Below, in pieces: positions 41,453 through 52,050 of a DNA stretch of 64,000 nucleotides. How positions within the stretch are numbered: the first letter of the stretch is position 1; every line of letters begins with the position of its first letter. This stretch comes from Morella rubra (taxonomy: Eukaryota > Streptophyta > Magnoliopsida > Fagales > Myricaceae): assembly GCA_003952965.2 (NCBI GenBank), contig CM025853.1, positions 18,229,752-18,293,751 of the forward strand, given 5' to 3'. Position numbers and translations under genes: made by a program. Below the pieces are notes generated by a model. The model did no database searches. It was not told where the DNA came from and was given only the letters and a program-made list of their open reading frames with translations.

Positions 41453-42664
41453 TGTCACGCCCCAAACGCTAGCCCGACGAAGCTAACGACAGCTGCGAGC
41501 ATTCCCAACAACGAACGCTCCAGCGCACTTATTAAAATCTTGAAGCAAAATTTTTTTTTTCAAACTAACCTGCCTCTTACTAATTCAGAAAAATATGAAT
41601 TTATCTAGTTCATGAAAATACTATTTAGAATTTTAATTTCTTACCCACAGCTGACATGCGGACTCTCAATGCTCTACTGAAGTATAAGGATATGTAAATA
41701 AGTGTGGGCGAAATAAAAATATATAGCTACATCAAACAACACACATAGAGAGACATTTAGAATCCAATCCTTAGGCAAAAACTCAAAACAATAAATTATA
41801 ATTACATTATGGTCCCAAAATATAAGTAGCTTAAGAGCCTTAAGCCTCATAGGCTAAACAGACCATGACGACCACACATTGGAGGTTCATGTCAGCTCTT
41901 TCAAAAATAATAAAGGATCTACAAAAATTGCAAGTTAGGGGAGGGCACCCTCGTCAGCCCCCCTCCTCGGGTTCTAGATCCTCCCCCTGAGTTCCCTCAC
42001 TTGGAACATCATCTGGAATGATACAATTGAAATACTGTGAGTCGAATGACTCAATAAGGGATATGTATGACATGATCATGAATGACAGGTATATACATGC
42101 CAAAATAAATGCATGTTTATGTATGCAACTCTTGCACATGCAAATTTGCTTATAAGTCATTTCATATTTATTTTGGGCTATCTCTATCGCTCCATTTACC
42201 CCTGAAGTCAGGGTTGTGCGTTCCCTTCGGAACTATTCCCCTTTCCCTTGGAACATGTCATTTGGTCGAGCTAGCCTTGATGTGGCCCCAGGCCTAATGG
42301 CTAGACACGACCCTTAGAGGTCCACACCTTCTCGCATTCGTCCTTCAGTGTGGTTGCACATACCTCGAGGACTACCTATCCTTCTCGCATTCGTCCTTCG
42401 GAGTGGGTGCCCTTAGGAGTCATCCATCCTTCTCGCATTCGTCCTTCAGAGTGGATGCACCTATCTTACTTGGGTATGGTACCGACCATCTCATTTAGCC
42501 CCATAACATATCATAAAATCTCATTCCCAATTGCATAAAATTTCCCTTTCTTCCTCTTGAGAAAATTAATGCAAATGCTCATGACGTGCTTGATGACAAT
42601 TAACCATGCTATGTATCATTCCAGTTTTTGGAAAAATAATTTTTCCACTTACCTTCATCCACTT
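41453..42664 (-). repeat. 5' LTR terminal fragment of the Tekay-like element (1.2 kb)
   Basis: It matches 31947-33117 closely, with its GGGGCGTGACA end facing the gag leader at 41452, as expected of a 5' LTR. Homology stops at about 42664, so some 2.6 kb of the LTR are missing. One local difference is an additional 'cttctcgcattcgtcctt' copy around 42420-42460. Confidence 0.88.
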
Positions 42665-44594
42665 TTAGTAAGAAGAAGGTTATGATAAAAAGGGAGGAAA
42701 CTTGCAGGAAAAGGAAAACTTCCTTGTTGCTGATTTGCATCTATAGAGGATAGACCCATTCTATTATGACCTATTATGGTTGATTGGAAAACCCATAGCA
42801 TTCATAAGCATGGCCTGTTATGTTGAAGATCATTGAGAATTATAGAGAATGCTTGTTAGACTAGTTGCTGAAAACAAGTTGCTGAAATGTACTTCTGCAG
42901 ATTTCAAGGCTCGAACTAGGAGTGTATTTTGATGCAATTGTGCTTATCCTTTGATCTTAAGAGGATCCTATGTTGTAGGCCTAGGAAATAGGAAGATTTT
43001 AAGCCATACCTTGGGTGATTCCGATAAGTATTGGGTGAGATATGCGTTGTTCAAGGCCCGGACGTCAAGCTGCCAGCATCCTTGTACGTCCGGAATGTTA
43101 GCTCATTTCGAATACCTTTTGAGTGATCAGTTTAAGTTCAAATTTTACGAGTTTAGTCTTGAATTTTAAGTTTGTGAAATAAGAACATTTTAAGGTAAAT
43201 TTCGTGTGAATTAGAGGTGTAATGGATGAGTTGTGGTATTTTGAAAATAGAAGGCCGAGCTGGAAACAGCAACAGTGTTGTTGTAGGATTTTCGCCTAAT
43301 ATGAAGTGTTTGTAAAATGTATAGCAAATTCTGCTGTTGTGAATTTTACCTCCAATCTTGACCTATGAAAGCTGAATATTTTAAATTTCATGTAATTTTG
43401 TATTTGTAAGATCACCATTGAAATCAAAGAAATATGGGCGATTTTGTATGATGTGCTGAATTTAATTGAATGACTATTCTCTACATCTAGTAAACCTATA
43501 AATGACATTAGTATGAATCAATTGTAGGCAAGGTGCTGCCATTCGCTCAAGTGGACGAAGGTAAGTGGAAACTTACGTTTTTCCGAAAACTGGAATGAAA
43601 GCATGAGAAGCATTTACGATTTCTCATTATCAAGCATTACACGACATAAGCATTTGCATGATTTCTTAAAGAAGAAAGTTTTGTGCAAATTAAAGTATGA
43701 GAAGTACTGTATGACAAGTTAAGTTAAGGGGCTGAGGTTGGTCGGTACCGTACCATTAAGATAGGTGCATCCACTCCACGAATGCGAGAAGGACGAGCTG
43801 GGTAGCTCTTGAGGTATGTGCAATCACACTGAAGGATGCTTGCAAGAAGGTGTGAACCTCTAAGGGTTGAGTCTAGTCATTGGCCTGGGGCCATGTCGAG
43901 GACTAGCTCAACCAAATGACGTATTCCCAAGGGAAAAGGGAATAGTTCCGAAGGGAACGCACAACCCTGACTTCAGGGGTAAATGGAGCGAGATAAGTTG
44001 CCCAATCAAGAAAGAATTATTTTCAAGATCAATTGCATGTTTCTTTTAAGATCAAGTACGTTGTCTCATGCATATGCAAGCATTTCATTTGACATTCATG
44101 TACATTGATATCCATGAACATGCGAGACATGCACTATTTATTGCATATGATCCCTTACTGAGTCATTCGACTCACAGTTTTTAAATTGTATCATTCCAGA
44201 CAATATTTCAGGTGAGGAAATCTAAGAAGAGGACCTTAAAACCTAGGAGAGGGGCTGACGAGGACGTCCTCTTCCCTTTTTGTTATTTCAGTAAAGGTTT
44301 AGATATAATTTTTGAAAGAGCCGACATGAGCCTCCGATGTGTGGTGGTCATGGGTTATTCGACCCAGTAAAGTTTAGGGTTTTGAACCAATTGATATTTT
44401 GAGACTGTGTTGTAATTACTTCAAGTTATCGTTTGAGGAGCAGGTTCTAATGTTTCATTACGCGCATTAGTCGATAAAAAAAAAAAGGGGGGGTTTCTCC
44501 GCTGCAAGAATTTAGTAAGTTCGTTTGAGTATTCCTTGTTGGGGATGCTCGCGTCTGTCACTAGCCTCTTCGAGTTAGCGTTTGGGGCGTGACA
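42665..44594 (+). repeat. Inverted Tekay-like LTR fragment (1.9 kb)
   Basis: Reverse-complement match to 31947 through about 34150 of the 3' LTR, ending ...GGGGCGTGACA at 44594 in the plus orientation. It is joined tail to tail with the truncated 5' LTR at 42664/42665, producing an inverted repeat with arms 41453-42664 and about 43536-44594. It is more diverged from 31947-35769 than 41453-42664 is, so it probably comes from a different copy. The following sequence is not a Tekay leader. Confidence 0.85.
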
Positions 44595-45068
44595 GAAAAC
44601 ATGCCATTGCCTGCATTTTCATATATCTTTGTAGTTATTTGACTCTGATTTGTATATGATTGCTTGTTTTGGATGAATGAGTTTTATGTTAATCCCTTCT
44701 ATCCTTAACTTTGATTAAAAATAGTTTTTTAGTTTCTCTCATTTGCAAAGCTTCATCATTGACTACGAGGTAGTATTCCTAAAACTCTAAACTCCTTTTA
44801 ATTCATTCAAGAAAATTGAAGTATTGTGATCTAAAATCATATTATGGAGTTTGAGTAGTTTGGAAGATGATACAGAAGTGTTTCTAACAGGTTTAAAATC
44901 TTTTGGAAACCTTTAAAAACAAAGGAGACTCTTGCAAAATTTTCTTAAAATCCAAAGCCCTTTGCAACGAACTATTTTGAAAAACCTCCGCCTGTTTTCA
45001 GGGGAGCTTTTTGCTTTCATTGCAAAGATCTTTAAAAATGAATTTGTCATCATCAAAAAGAGGGAGAT
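44595..45068 (+). mobile_element. 3' internal end of a SIRE-like copia element
   Basis: Non-coding AT-rich region ending in 'catcatcaaaaagaggg' and the polypurine-like 'agagggagat' (about 45057-45068), directly followed by an LTR start TGTTAGCCC. SIRE/Maximus elements end this way. The rest of the element is cut off by the inverted Tekay LTR. Confidence 0.65.
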
Positions 45069-46296
45069 TGTTAGCCCAACGTTGATCTTGAGCTATCTAA
45101 CTTAATTTTGATGATAACAAATGATATAAATGTTTTGGAGCATTTTTAGGATACGTGGTTGTTAATCCACTATTCAATCAAGAGTACTCAATTGTATTTA
45201 ACGTCTATAGTTAATTCTTTATGCCCTATATTCGATTTAAAACACCATGGCTTGCATCTAAACTATGATAATTTTCATTGTAGGAGTTTTCATGATGAAA
45301 TAAAGAAGATTGGATATAAAAAACTACTAAAAAACTCCATCTGTCAAGATGGTGTCGACACATGGTTGACATGGTGTCGACACATAACACAGAAGCCAGA
45401 TTGCATGTGTCAACACATAGCACAGAAGCTAGATTGCCATTTCGATTGTTTCGACACATGGGAAGCAAAGTGTCGACACATGTGAACACGGTGTCAACCA
45501 CATGATGAAGGAAGTGTCAACACATGCCACAGGCACTTGCGAGCAAGTTCCAGACCCGATGAAGGTGTCGACACATATCCATTGCCGACCAAGCTTTCAA
45601 AAAGTGACTTTTGTACACTTTTTACCTCTCTACATCATCATTCCCTGCCAAGCTTTCAAAAAGTGAGAGAAAAACGCAAAAGACAAAGGCTGCACATTTT
45701 CCAAGAAGATCTGGTCTGCCATTACTGTCATCATCATTAGATCTTGTCTTGTAGCCATTTATTGAGCTTTATTTTGCTGATTTGGCTTTGAGAGCTATTG
45801 TTTATTCATTCCTATCATTAAACTTTGAGAAACCTTTGAGTGTGGGATACACTTGGGCCTACCTATGAGGATAGAAGAAATCTCATAGGCTTGGAGATTT
45901 GTGATGAGTTGAAGAGTGAGCTCGGAAAAATTCTTGTAATGGTTACTTAGCACCCGAAAGTTAAGTTGTAGACACTATTGGATTATTGTAGAAAAGCCGA
46001 AGGAAGAAAATAGCCTTGGGGGTAGATGTAGGCAAGTCTTGGCCGAACCACCTAAAATAGCGGTGTTATCTCTCTTCCCTACTCTCGTACTTATTGCTTT
46101 CATTTATTACTATTTGGACATCATTACTTTACTATTTACTAGTAATCTTTGGGCTTGGCATTGAATTTATTCAGATCTGCATTTTATTAGCCAAACCAAG
46201 AGGATATTTTTCAAATCTGAGTTTTTATTAGAAAATGGAATAAAATTTTAATAAACTCAATTCACCCTCCCTCTTGGGTTGATTTTCGGATTCCCA
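45069..46296 (+). repeat. SIRE-like LTR, family B (1228 bp)
   Basis: It starts TGTTAGCCCAACGTTGATC and ends in '..ctcttgggttgattttcgg..CCCA'. It aligns with 55383-56875 at the start ('gttagcccaa', 'gatgataacaaa'), in the GTCGAC cluster, in the 'tagcacccg..aagctaagt'-type block near 45950, and at the end. As a polypurine tract precedes it, it is a 3' LTR. Confidence 0.8.
45354..45572 (+). promoter_or_regulatory. GTCGACACAT motif cluster in SIRE-like LTR
   Basis: Cores GTCGAC at 45354, 45376, 45472 and 45567, and near-matches GTCAAC at 45409, 45493 and 45515 plus TTCGAC at about 45450, mostly extended to (G)TGTCGACACAT. That is eight copies in about 220 bp. A regulatory role is inferred from recurrence only. 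Confidence 0.35.
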
Positions 46297-46981
46297 GAAT
46301 TAGTTAAATTAATCAATATAAATATCCAAAATAAACACCATATGTCAGCAAATACAAACCCATAAATAAAAGATGTCAAGAAAACATAGCGTAAAATAAA
46401 ACTAATAAAGTAGAAAACATAAAAATAACATCATAGTTATGGTGCGAGCTAAGAAAGTCCTAATCCGAGGGCCTCATGTATCTTCTCTAAGAGTTGCTCC
46501 ATAGTGCCCATCCTTTTCGTGAGCATCCGCAGTTGTGCCATTGTGGTAGTCATAAACTGTCATAAATCGGGCATCTGCTCCTGTATGGCACTCAGATCCT
46601 TCCTCATAGTGGTGACTTCCTTCTTCAGAGTGCTATAACGAGCAGCATGTAGTTCTTTTCGAGAGTGGTGAGGCAAGCATTGAGATTGATGCACAACATA
46701 TGGGTAGGATCAATTGTGGTCCGTACAACTTACTTCAACTCCGTCATTCAAGATTCTGCCTAGGCTTGTCACTCTGTCTGCCCTTGCCAACTGGCATTCT
46801 CCTCGGTATCATGAACAGGAGCCACTGGCACTGGCTAAGGCTCTCTGACACCGACACCTTACTATAGCTATTGTCATCGAAGCTGAGTTGTGGAACGGTT
46901 CAAAGTAGTCCGAAAGATCGCACCAAGAGGGTTCTTCCTATTCTCAAATGAACTATCCATACAACCCACATCATGAAGGAA

Positions 46982-47293
46982 CTATGTCAAGAGAAGTCTA
47001 CATGGCAACCCAGAGCTCGACGGTGTCTTTGCTTCCAATTGCAATGTCATGAAAATGTAGAGAGGTAAATCCACAATCAGCTCTCTAGCCACGATCAGCA
47101 TCAGCTCGCCCCTCTCTATGGGACACTTTGTCATGTGCGCTCTTGGCTCGATGTCGTAGGTGAAGATAAGGTGCATGATACGCCAAAATTGTAGCATCTC
47201 ATTCTGGCTTATGAAGAATCCGAGGACCACCATATCCTGACCCTGCAGTGTACGAAAGATGTCCTCTCGAGTAGGCATGATTGGAATGGCCAT
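46982..47293 (-). pseudogene. Putative plant transposon protein fragment
   Basis: The open part starts 'MAIPIMPTREDIFRTLQGQD' and contains 'FWRIMHLIFTYDIEPRAHMT', 'CPIERGELMLIVARELIVDL' and 'PLYIFMTLQLEA'. It resembles the 'putative plant transposon protein' domain (pattern: W-x-h ... N/D-I-x-P-x-x-H ... R-x-x-L-h-h ... D-L/V-x-x-h-I). Upstream on the same strand (about 47490-47330) are related broken pieces such as 'WICYLKRIGTTFIDLV'; downstream (46980-46450) is a polar, stop-ridden tail. Function unknown; such proteins occur in plant transposons. Adjacent AT-rich gaps may be introns. Confidence 0.5.
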
Positions 47294-48918
47294 GGCAAGG
47301 AAGGCTCCAACCGGCCTCTACATACCCATATATGTCACTAGCACATCTGACGATAACTGAAAGGAGACATCACGTATAGTGATGTCCTAGACAAGAGCAT
47401 CTATATTTATAATGACAAGCAATGCATCATAAAATTCTCAGACTAGATCTATGAATGTTGTGCCAATTCTCTTAAGATAACATATCCAATCCTAGTTGTC
47501 CATAATATCCCCGATGCTCTGATCCTCAACTTTCATCTCCTCAAAATCAGGAAATTAGACCTCATGCACCATGATAACAGCTCGTGTGAGGATCTCAGCC
47601 CGCAGCTCTTCCTGCATCATATAATCATTCGGACTGCTAGATGTCTGTTGCTTGGAGCTCTTTGGGACAGCTTGGCAGTAGCTGAATGCTAGGGCTTCAA
47701 CATTTCTTAATATGTTAAAAAAAATAAAAATTAGTATCAACACGGTATATAACATAAACCAAAGTGACGTAATATACGTGCGCACACCCATACACTATGC
47801 GCACACACGACACACAAAAGAAAATAATATAAATAAAATGACGTCGTCTAAGACCTAACGTGCGTACAGTATACACTAAACGTCTAAACATAATTAAAAA
47901 ATACTAAACAGTAACCGTTCGAAGGCAAAAAACCATTCGGACTTATTGGGGAAGATGAATGAGTCGACTTAGCCATGGCCGGTCTCCTCCCCACCTCACA
48001 ACCACCCCAAAACAACACCAAATAAAAATAGCATTATAGTCTAAACAATCCTACAATCCTAAGCAATCAATATAAACACAAAAACAACATGTTTAATAAG
48101 ATTTCATGGCCTCAAATTTGATTTCAAAATTTCTACTTAAATAACGTATAAAAATAACATTTTCACTAAAAAATCAAAATAAAAATGCACAAAACATAGC
48201 TTAACAAGAAGTACTCGAGGAAATAGGACATAAACGGAAGAATTTTAGAGCTAAAACTTCTAGAAATTGAGAGAAATGGAGAAAAATGGCGTGTGGTGTG
48301 TGTGAAAAATGAGTTCTGATGGCTTTTCTTCAAATTTAAAAACCGTCGACACCGTCCACATGCTGATGGGATGTGCATTAAATGTCTCCTAAAATCACAC
48401 ACTGTTCAGACAGTGTAAGGACATGCGAACATGCTCTGCACGGGCATACATCTAGATCGTGCAACATGGAGGGCTAACATTCAGTTAGAAAACTATCACG
48501 TGCATCCAAACCGTCCTATGACGTGCGGATGTTAACAGCTGTTTCTCATGATGGTTGGAGGTACACACGTGTCAATCATGCAAGGATTGTGATGACTATG
48601 TAGACAACCCTTGCAAGTCCATCCAGACGGTTTCAGTATTTAGGATGCATCACAGATGGGCGACAATATAATTTGTCACCCAAAGGCTGTGCGTGGATGC
48701 AGTTGCAAACTTTTATGACGAAAATGTTTTGTCACAGATTTGTGACGTTTGGCTATTCGTCACTCGAAAAAAAATGCGAACGGTTTTTTTTTATTGTGCG
48801 GACGTTTTTTACCTTCGCTAACACCTTCCATGATGACGTTGATTATTTGGTCAGGGAAAGCATTGTTTGGTGTGAAAATAATTTTTGACATCCAAGAATT
48901 TGACACGTAAGTTCAAAA

Positions 48919-48929
48919 TTCTTGTAGTG
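48919..48929. repeat. CACTA terminal inverted repeat (one end)
   Basis: TTCTTGTAGTG on the plus strand; inverted it gives CACTACAAGAA. It is followed by TAA, a possible 3-bp duplication that cannot be tested without the other end. Confidence 0.65.
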
Positions 48930-48970
48930 TAATAGGACACTCACAGACACACACCAATGTCTCAATGCAG

Positions 48971-49183
48971 CTACTTATTTGGATGAGTTATAAGCTTCAA
49001 GCAAATTATCACCAACGAGATGATGATCACCCATGAAACAACAAGTAGGTATATGAGTGCCCTCTTGCTCGCTTTGTTCGAGTTAAGTTCCTTCTCCGTA
49101 ATCCACAACTTCTTCAAAACTTCAGGTAGAATCTCTTTGCCACACTAGTAAGTCCCCATATCCACCCATTCGAAAAATTCACA
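48971..49183 (-). pseudogene. zf-GRF protein C-terminal fragment
   Basis: The minus frame reads 'EFFEWVDMGTY' (the F-F-x-W-x-D end of a GRF finger), one stop, then a charged helix 'CGKEILPEVLKKLWITEKEL', 'NSNKASKRALIYLLVVSWV' and a hydrophobic segment 'IIISLVIICLKLI' ending in 'THPNK' and a stop. This is the same architecture (GRF finger, short coiled coil, membrane helix) as the gene at 6892-7453, but with different sequence. The upstream half of the finger is missing or spliced out. It lies beside a MULE-like end (49290-49492) and points away from it. Confidence 0.55.
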
Positions 49184-49289
49184 TTGACACTATCTCTACA
49201 ACATTAAACTAAATGAAGTTATTTAATAAACAAGAACTTGGTTTAGACATGGCATAGGGACGTGTCAAACTGGAGACAAAAAAATAACT

Positions 49290-49492
49290 TACGTGGAAGT
49301 TTGAAAACGTGGCAGAAATTGTTTGGGTGGGTAGGATTACATGGAACGGCCTCCGTTAAATCCAGTAACGACGTTGGGTTGAGTGAGTTCTAGTAGCAAC
49401 ATGACAAACCCAATGGGCCTTTTTAATTTTTTTAAACCCAATAAGTTTTTTAAAAAGACACTAAAACCTAATGGTTGATTTGTAATTTTCCC
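49290..49492. repeat. Second MULE-like terminal region
   Basis: Read on the minus strand from 49492: GGGAAAATTACAAATCAACC..., then 'ttagtgtctttttaaaaa', 'cgttactggatttaacgg', and inner 'ccacgt' phrases. These are typical of MULE ends (G-start, 'aaattac', 'ttaacgg'). The partner end is not seen. The zf-GRF fragment lies just inside. Confidence 0.4.
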
Positions 49493-49686
49493 TTAATATT
49501 ATATTTTGGGTAAAATACACTTTGCAACCCTTATGTTTGGGAGTGTTGACATATTGCACCTCAATGTTTTATTTTTTAGACATTGAGCCGATTATGTTGT
49601 CTCCCCCAAAGATTTGCACCCCGAAGTGAAATTTGGTGTCAAATTAAATGGTAATCTTTTGACACGTGCCTCTCAGGTGACCTCAA

Positions 49687-50999
49687 TGAAATAATAATGC
49701 TCTAAAAATCATTTATCTCAATAATAGTTATTTAGATGTCATATGTTTATATTTATTTATTAGGTAATATCTTGTGATATAAGATATTACATAGATATTA
49801 TTGAGTGACATTGTAAAAAAGTCATGCCAATGATTAATGAATCAAAGGCGGGTAGTATGACTGTTCGATTCTATGTTCACTTGATATTTTGTTCTAGACC
49901 AAGGTACATATTGATGTACGATAGGTCTACACTCATCGTGCCACTATTTAATAGGATGATGGACTTCGTTATTGACATGGTGACCTTAAGCAAACGAGTG
50001 CGTGCAATGTAAAATTACATACACTGAACGGGATCAAATATAAATACCTTATGGAAGTAATCACTGATGTTGAGAAGGTATTCAACACAATTGGTTTATT
50101 TCATCCTTAGACCTGATGGGTTTATGAATGTCTATTTATTGTGTACTTGTGCTTTGACTGAGTCATTTGGTGATGATCTTTCTAGGTAAAAGATTCTAGA
50201 TAATGTTGGGTCTTGTACAGAGCAAATGAGTTTGTATAAATACTCAATAAGGAATCCAGCAGTCTCTTGATGAGGCAGTACATTTGATATATCTGTATAG
50301 TATCGGACTAGAAAGGAAACTATTGGCCAATGGTATTTTGTGAAATTTTTTCTGAAATTAATATATATATATATATATATATGTTTGTGAAATTTTTTTG
50401 GAAATAATTGATAGTCCAATGAGTTACAAATTGTAAATTGAAAATTATATGAGTTTGGGACTTAATGGGTGATATGATTCCGTTACAATTGACTCATGTG
50501 GAATATAATATAGTGGAAGGAAAAATAAACGATTAATTGTTAGCAAAAGGGATTTCACAAGTCAATCTGAAATACTCAGGGGTAAATTCTAATATGTTGA
50601 TGGACATGTTTACAATTAGTAGAAGCATAAAATTTGGAATAAAAGAATATAAGGGATTTAATGGAAAAAGAGTTTTTGCAAGTGATCCTACGGCCGTGAT
50701 CTAAGATCCCTAACGATCTCACGCATCATCACAGATAAGGTTTCATTTTAAAAGATAGCTATGAGATAGTCTACCCAAATCGTCAGTTTAGAATTGGCCA
50801 TCAAAACTAGAAAAATCATATGATGACTATAAGCGTGGAAAGGAAAGAGGCAGAACATTTAGACAGCTCAATTGTGAATCAAGACTCAAGGTGTGAGATC
50901 AACAAGACCTGAAACTTATCGAAGATTCAAGATTCAATTGCAGACAAGTTCAAGATCATTTGTCAAGATCAAGTATAATATTCTGCAGGCAAACTTTCA
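49687..50999 (+). repeat. 5' LTR of the plus-strand copia (1313 bp)
   Basis: It starts TGAAATAATAATGCTC and ends CAAACTTTCA, and is collinear with 58983-60221. The middle part matches the inverted LTR 23536-24785 (for example the 'acgataggtctacactc' block). It contains an (AT)n run at 50369-50392 that is contracted in the 3' LTR. Confidence 0.9.
50369..50392. repeat. (AT)n microsatellite in the 5' LTR
   Basis: About 12 AT units. The equivalent place in the 3' LTR (about 59583) has only a short interrupted AT run. Confidence 0.85.
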
Positions 51000-51000
51000 G

Positions 51001-51012
51001 TGGTATTAGAGC
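51001..51012 (+). other. Primer-binding site (initiator tRNA-Met type)
   Basis: TGGTATTAGAGC, one base after the LTR end and one change from TGGTATCAGAGC. Confidence 0.82.
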
Positions 51013-52050
51013 CCAGGTTAGTTGAACCACATTCTCTTGAGATCTATATCAAAGTTTGTTAGAAAATTTGTGGTAGTCGAATCTTCGATTTATTTGAAAA
51101 TCGTTTTATAAAGATATCGTTTTTCGTTCTTTGTGATTTTGGAAATCCTAAAGAGAGTTCGTTTGTAAAATAGAATAGATTCGATTGCTATGATTTTTCT
51201 AGTTGTCGGTGGCTTTCCCAGCCAACATCCGATGTTGTGGCATCCCCAGCCTCCCAAGGGCGCAAGCGGTGCCCTGGCATGAGGATGTCAGGTCACCTGC
51301 TTTGGCCAACCACGTAGGGCATCCCTAGCCCCACCCGACCCAATTGCTATTTCTTTGTTGAAAATGTTTCGGGTTGTTTTTTAGATTGGGTTACATAAAA
51401 TTTTTAAAAAATAAAGCCTGGTCCCTTTTGTTTTAAAACAAGTAGGGCTGGCCTAGGTTTAACCAAAGCTTTGGGCCAGCCCAAGTGAAGCCCAGTTCAA
51501 TTTTAAACAAAAAAAAAGGGGAAAAGGGGAAGAGGGGTATGCCAAATGGGCTAGGCCCTGTTGGGCCAGCCCATGGATGGATATGATCAAATCCATGGGT
51601 AGCCCAAGTGGTAACTTATAGAGCCTATGGTTCGAGTTTGACCCAGACCATGTCCCATCACCAACCAGGTTTGGCCTGGATCGATATATCAACAGCCCGT
51701 TTTGACCGAGCAGATCCATTGACCAACCTAGGTTGACCAAGGTTGATAAAAAAAAAAAGGTTTTTTTTCTAAAATTTAAATGCAAGTACTAAATTGGATT
51801 GTTTAGAAAGAACTAATACCATGACCTCCCCTTGTTGGTAAATGAAAATCTATTCTATTCAGGTTGGATGAAGCTAAATTAGGGGATTACAATCTCTTAA
51901 TTTTATAGTTTGTCGAATTTATTTCTTTAGAAGATAAATGAGGAGTATGCGGAATGAGGGTGTTGACTAAAATAGCAATGCCGACCCATTATAAAATTAC
52001 ATGTCATTTATACAATGGTTGCACTTAACTAAATAAACACATACGCTAAA
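51013..52050 (+). other. Copia leader
   Basis: Untranslated leader. 51200-51720 is the decayed counterpart of the GC-rich island at 31050-31700, with 'gggctggcc'-like phrases on a more AT-rich background, as expected after loss of CpG by deamination. Confidence 0.65.

Larger units (their letters stand above)
31947..42664 (-). mobile_element. Ty3/gypsy chromovirus, Tekay/Del-like, minus strand
   Basis: It has long LTRs (3.8 kb), gag-protease-RT-RNase H-integrase-chromodomain in gypsy order, and an accessory ORF between pol and the 3' LTR. This combination fits the Tekay/Del lineage. It interrupts the leader of the minus-strand copia at 31947. The 5' LTR survives only as its terminal 1.2 kb (41453-42664) and is joined to an inverted LTR fragment, so no target-site duplication can be scored. 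It is the best preserved element here, yet at least five frame breaks are visible. Confidence 0.92.
46297..48929 (-). mobile_element. CACTA-type element, one terminus visible
   Basis: The right end is ...TTCTTGTAGTG (48919-48929), which inverted is CACTACAAGAA, the canonical CACTA terminus. A putative transposon protein is encoded inward from this end on the minus strand. Subterminal sequence 48650-48900 has 'gtcac' and 'gcgaacg' phrases resembling 20120-20600. The left end is not found; the SIRE-like LTR at 46296 may have truncated it. Confidence 0.6.

Noticed and set aside
31942..44599. Target-site duplication around the whole Tekay-plus-inverted-LTR block
   Set aside because: Flanks GCTTT-like and GAAAA do not match, so a single-insertion model is not supported.
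45354..45572. CRISPR-like array
   Set aside because: The repeats are about 10 bp, irregularly spaced, palindromic and inside an LTR of a plant retroelement.
50132..50419. 95-residue minus ORF and other short frames in copia LTRs
   Set aside because: Non-coding LTR sequence; the frames are not conserved in the partner LTR.
51001..51012. tRNA-related signal as a tRNA gene
   Set aside because: This and the similar sites (12757, 54830, 63691) are 12-base primer-binding sites, not tRNA genes.
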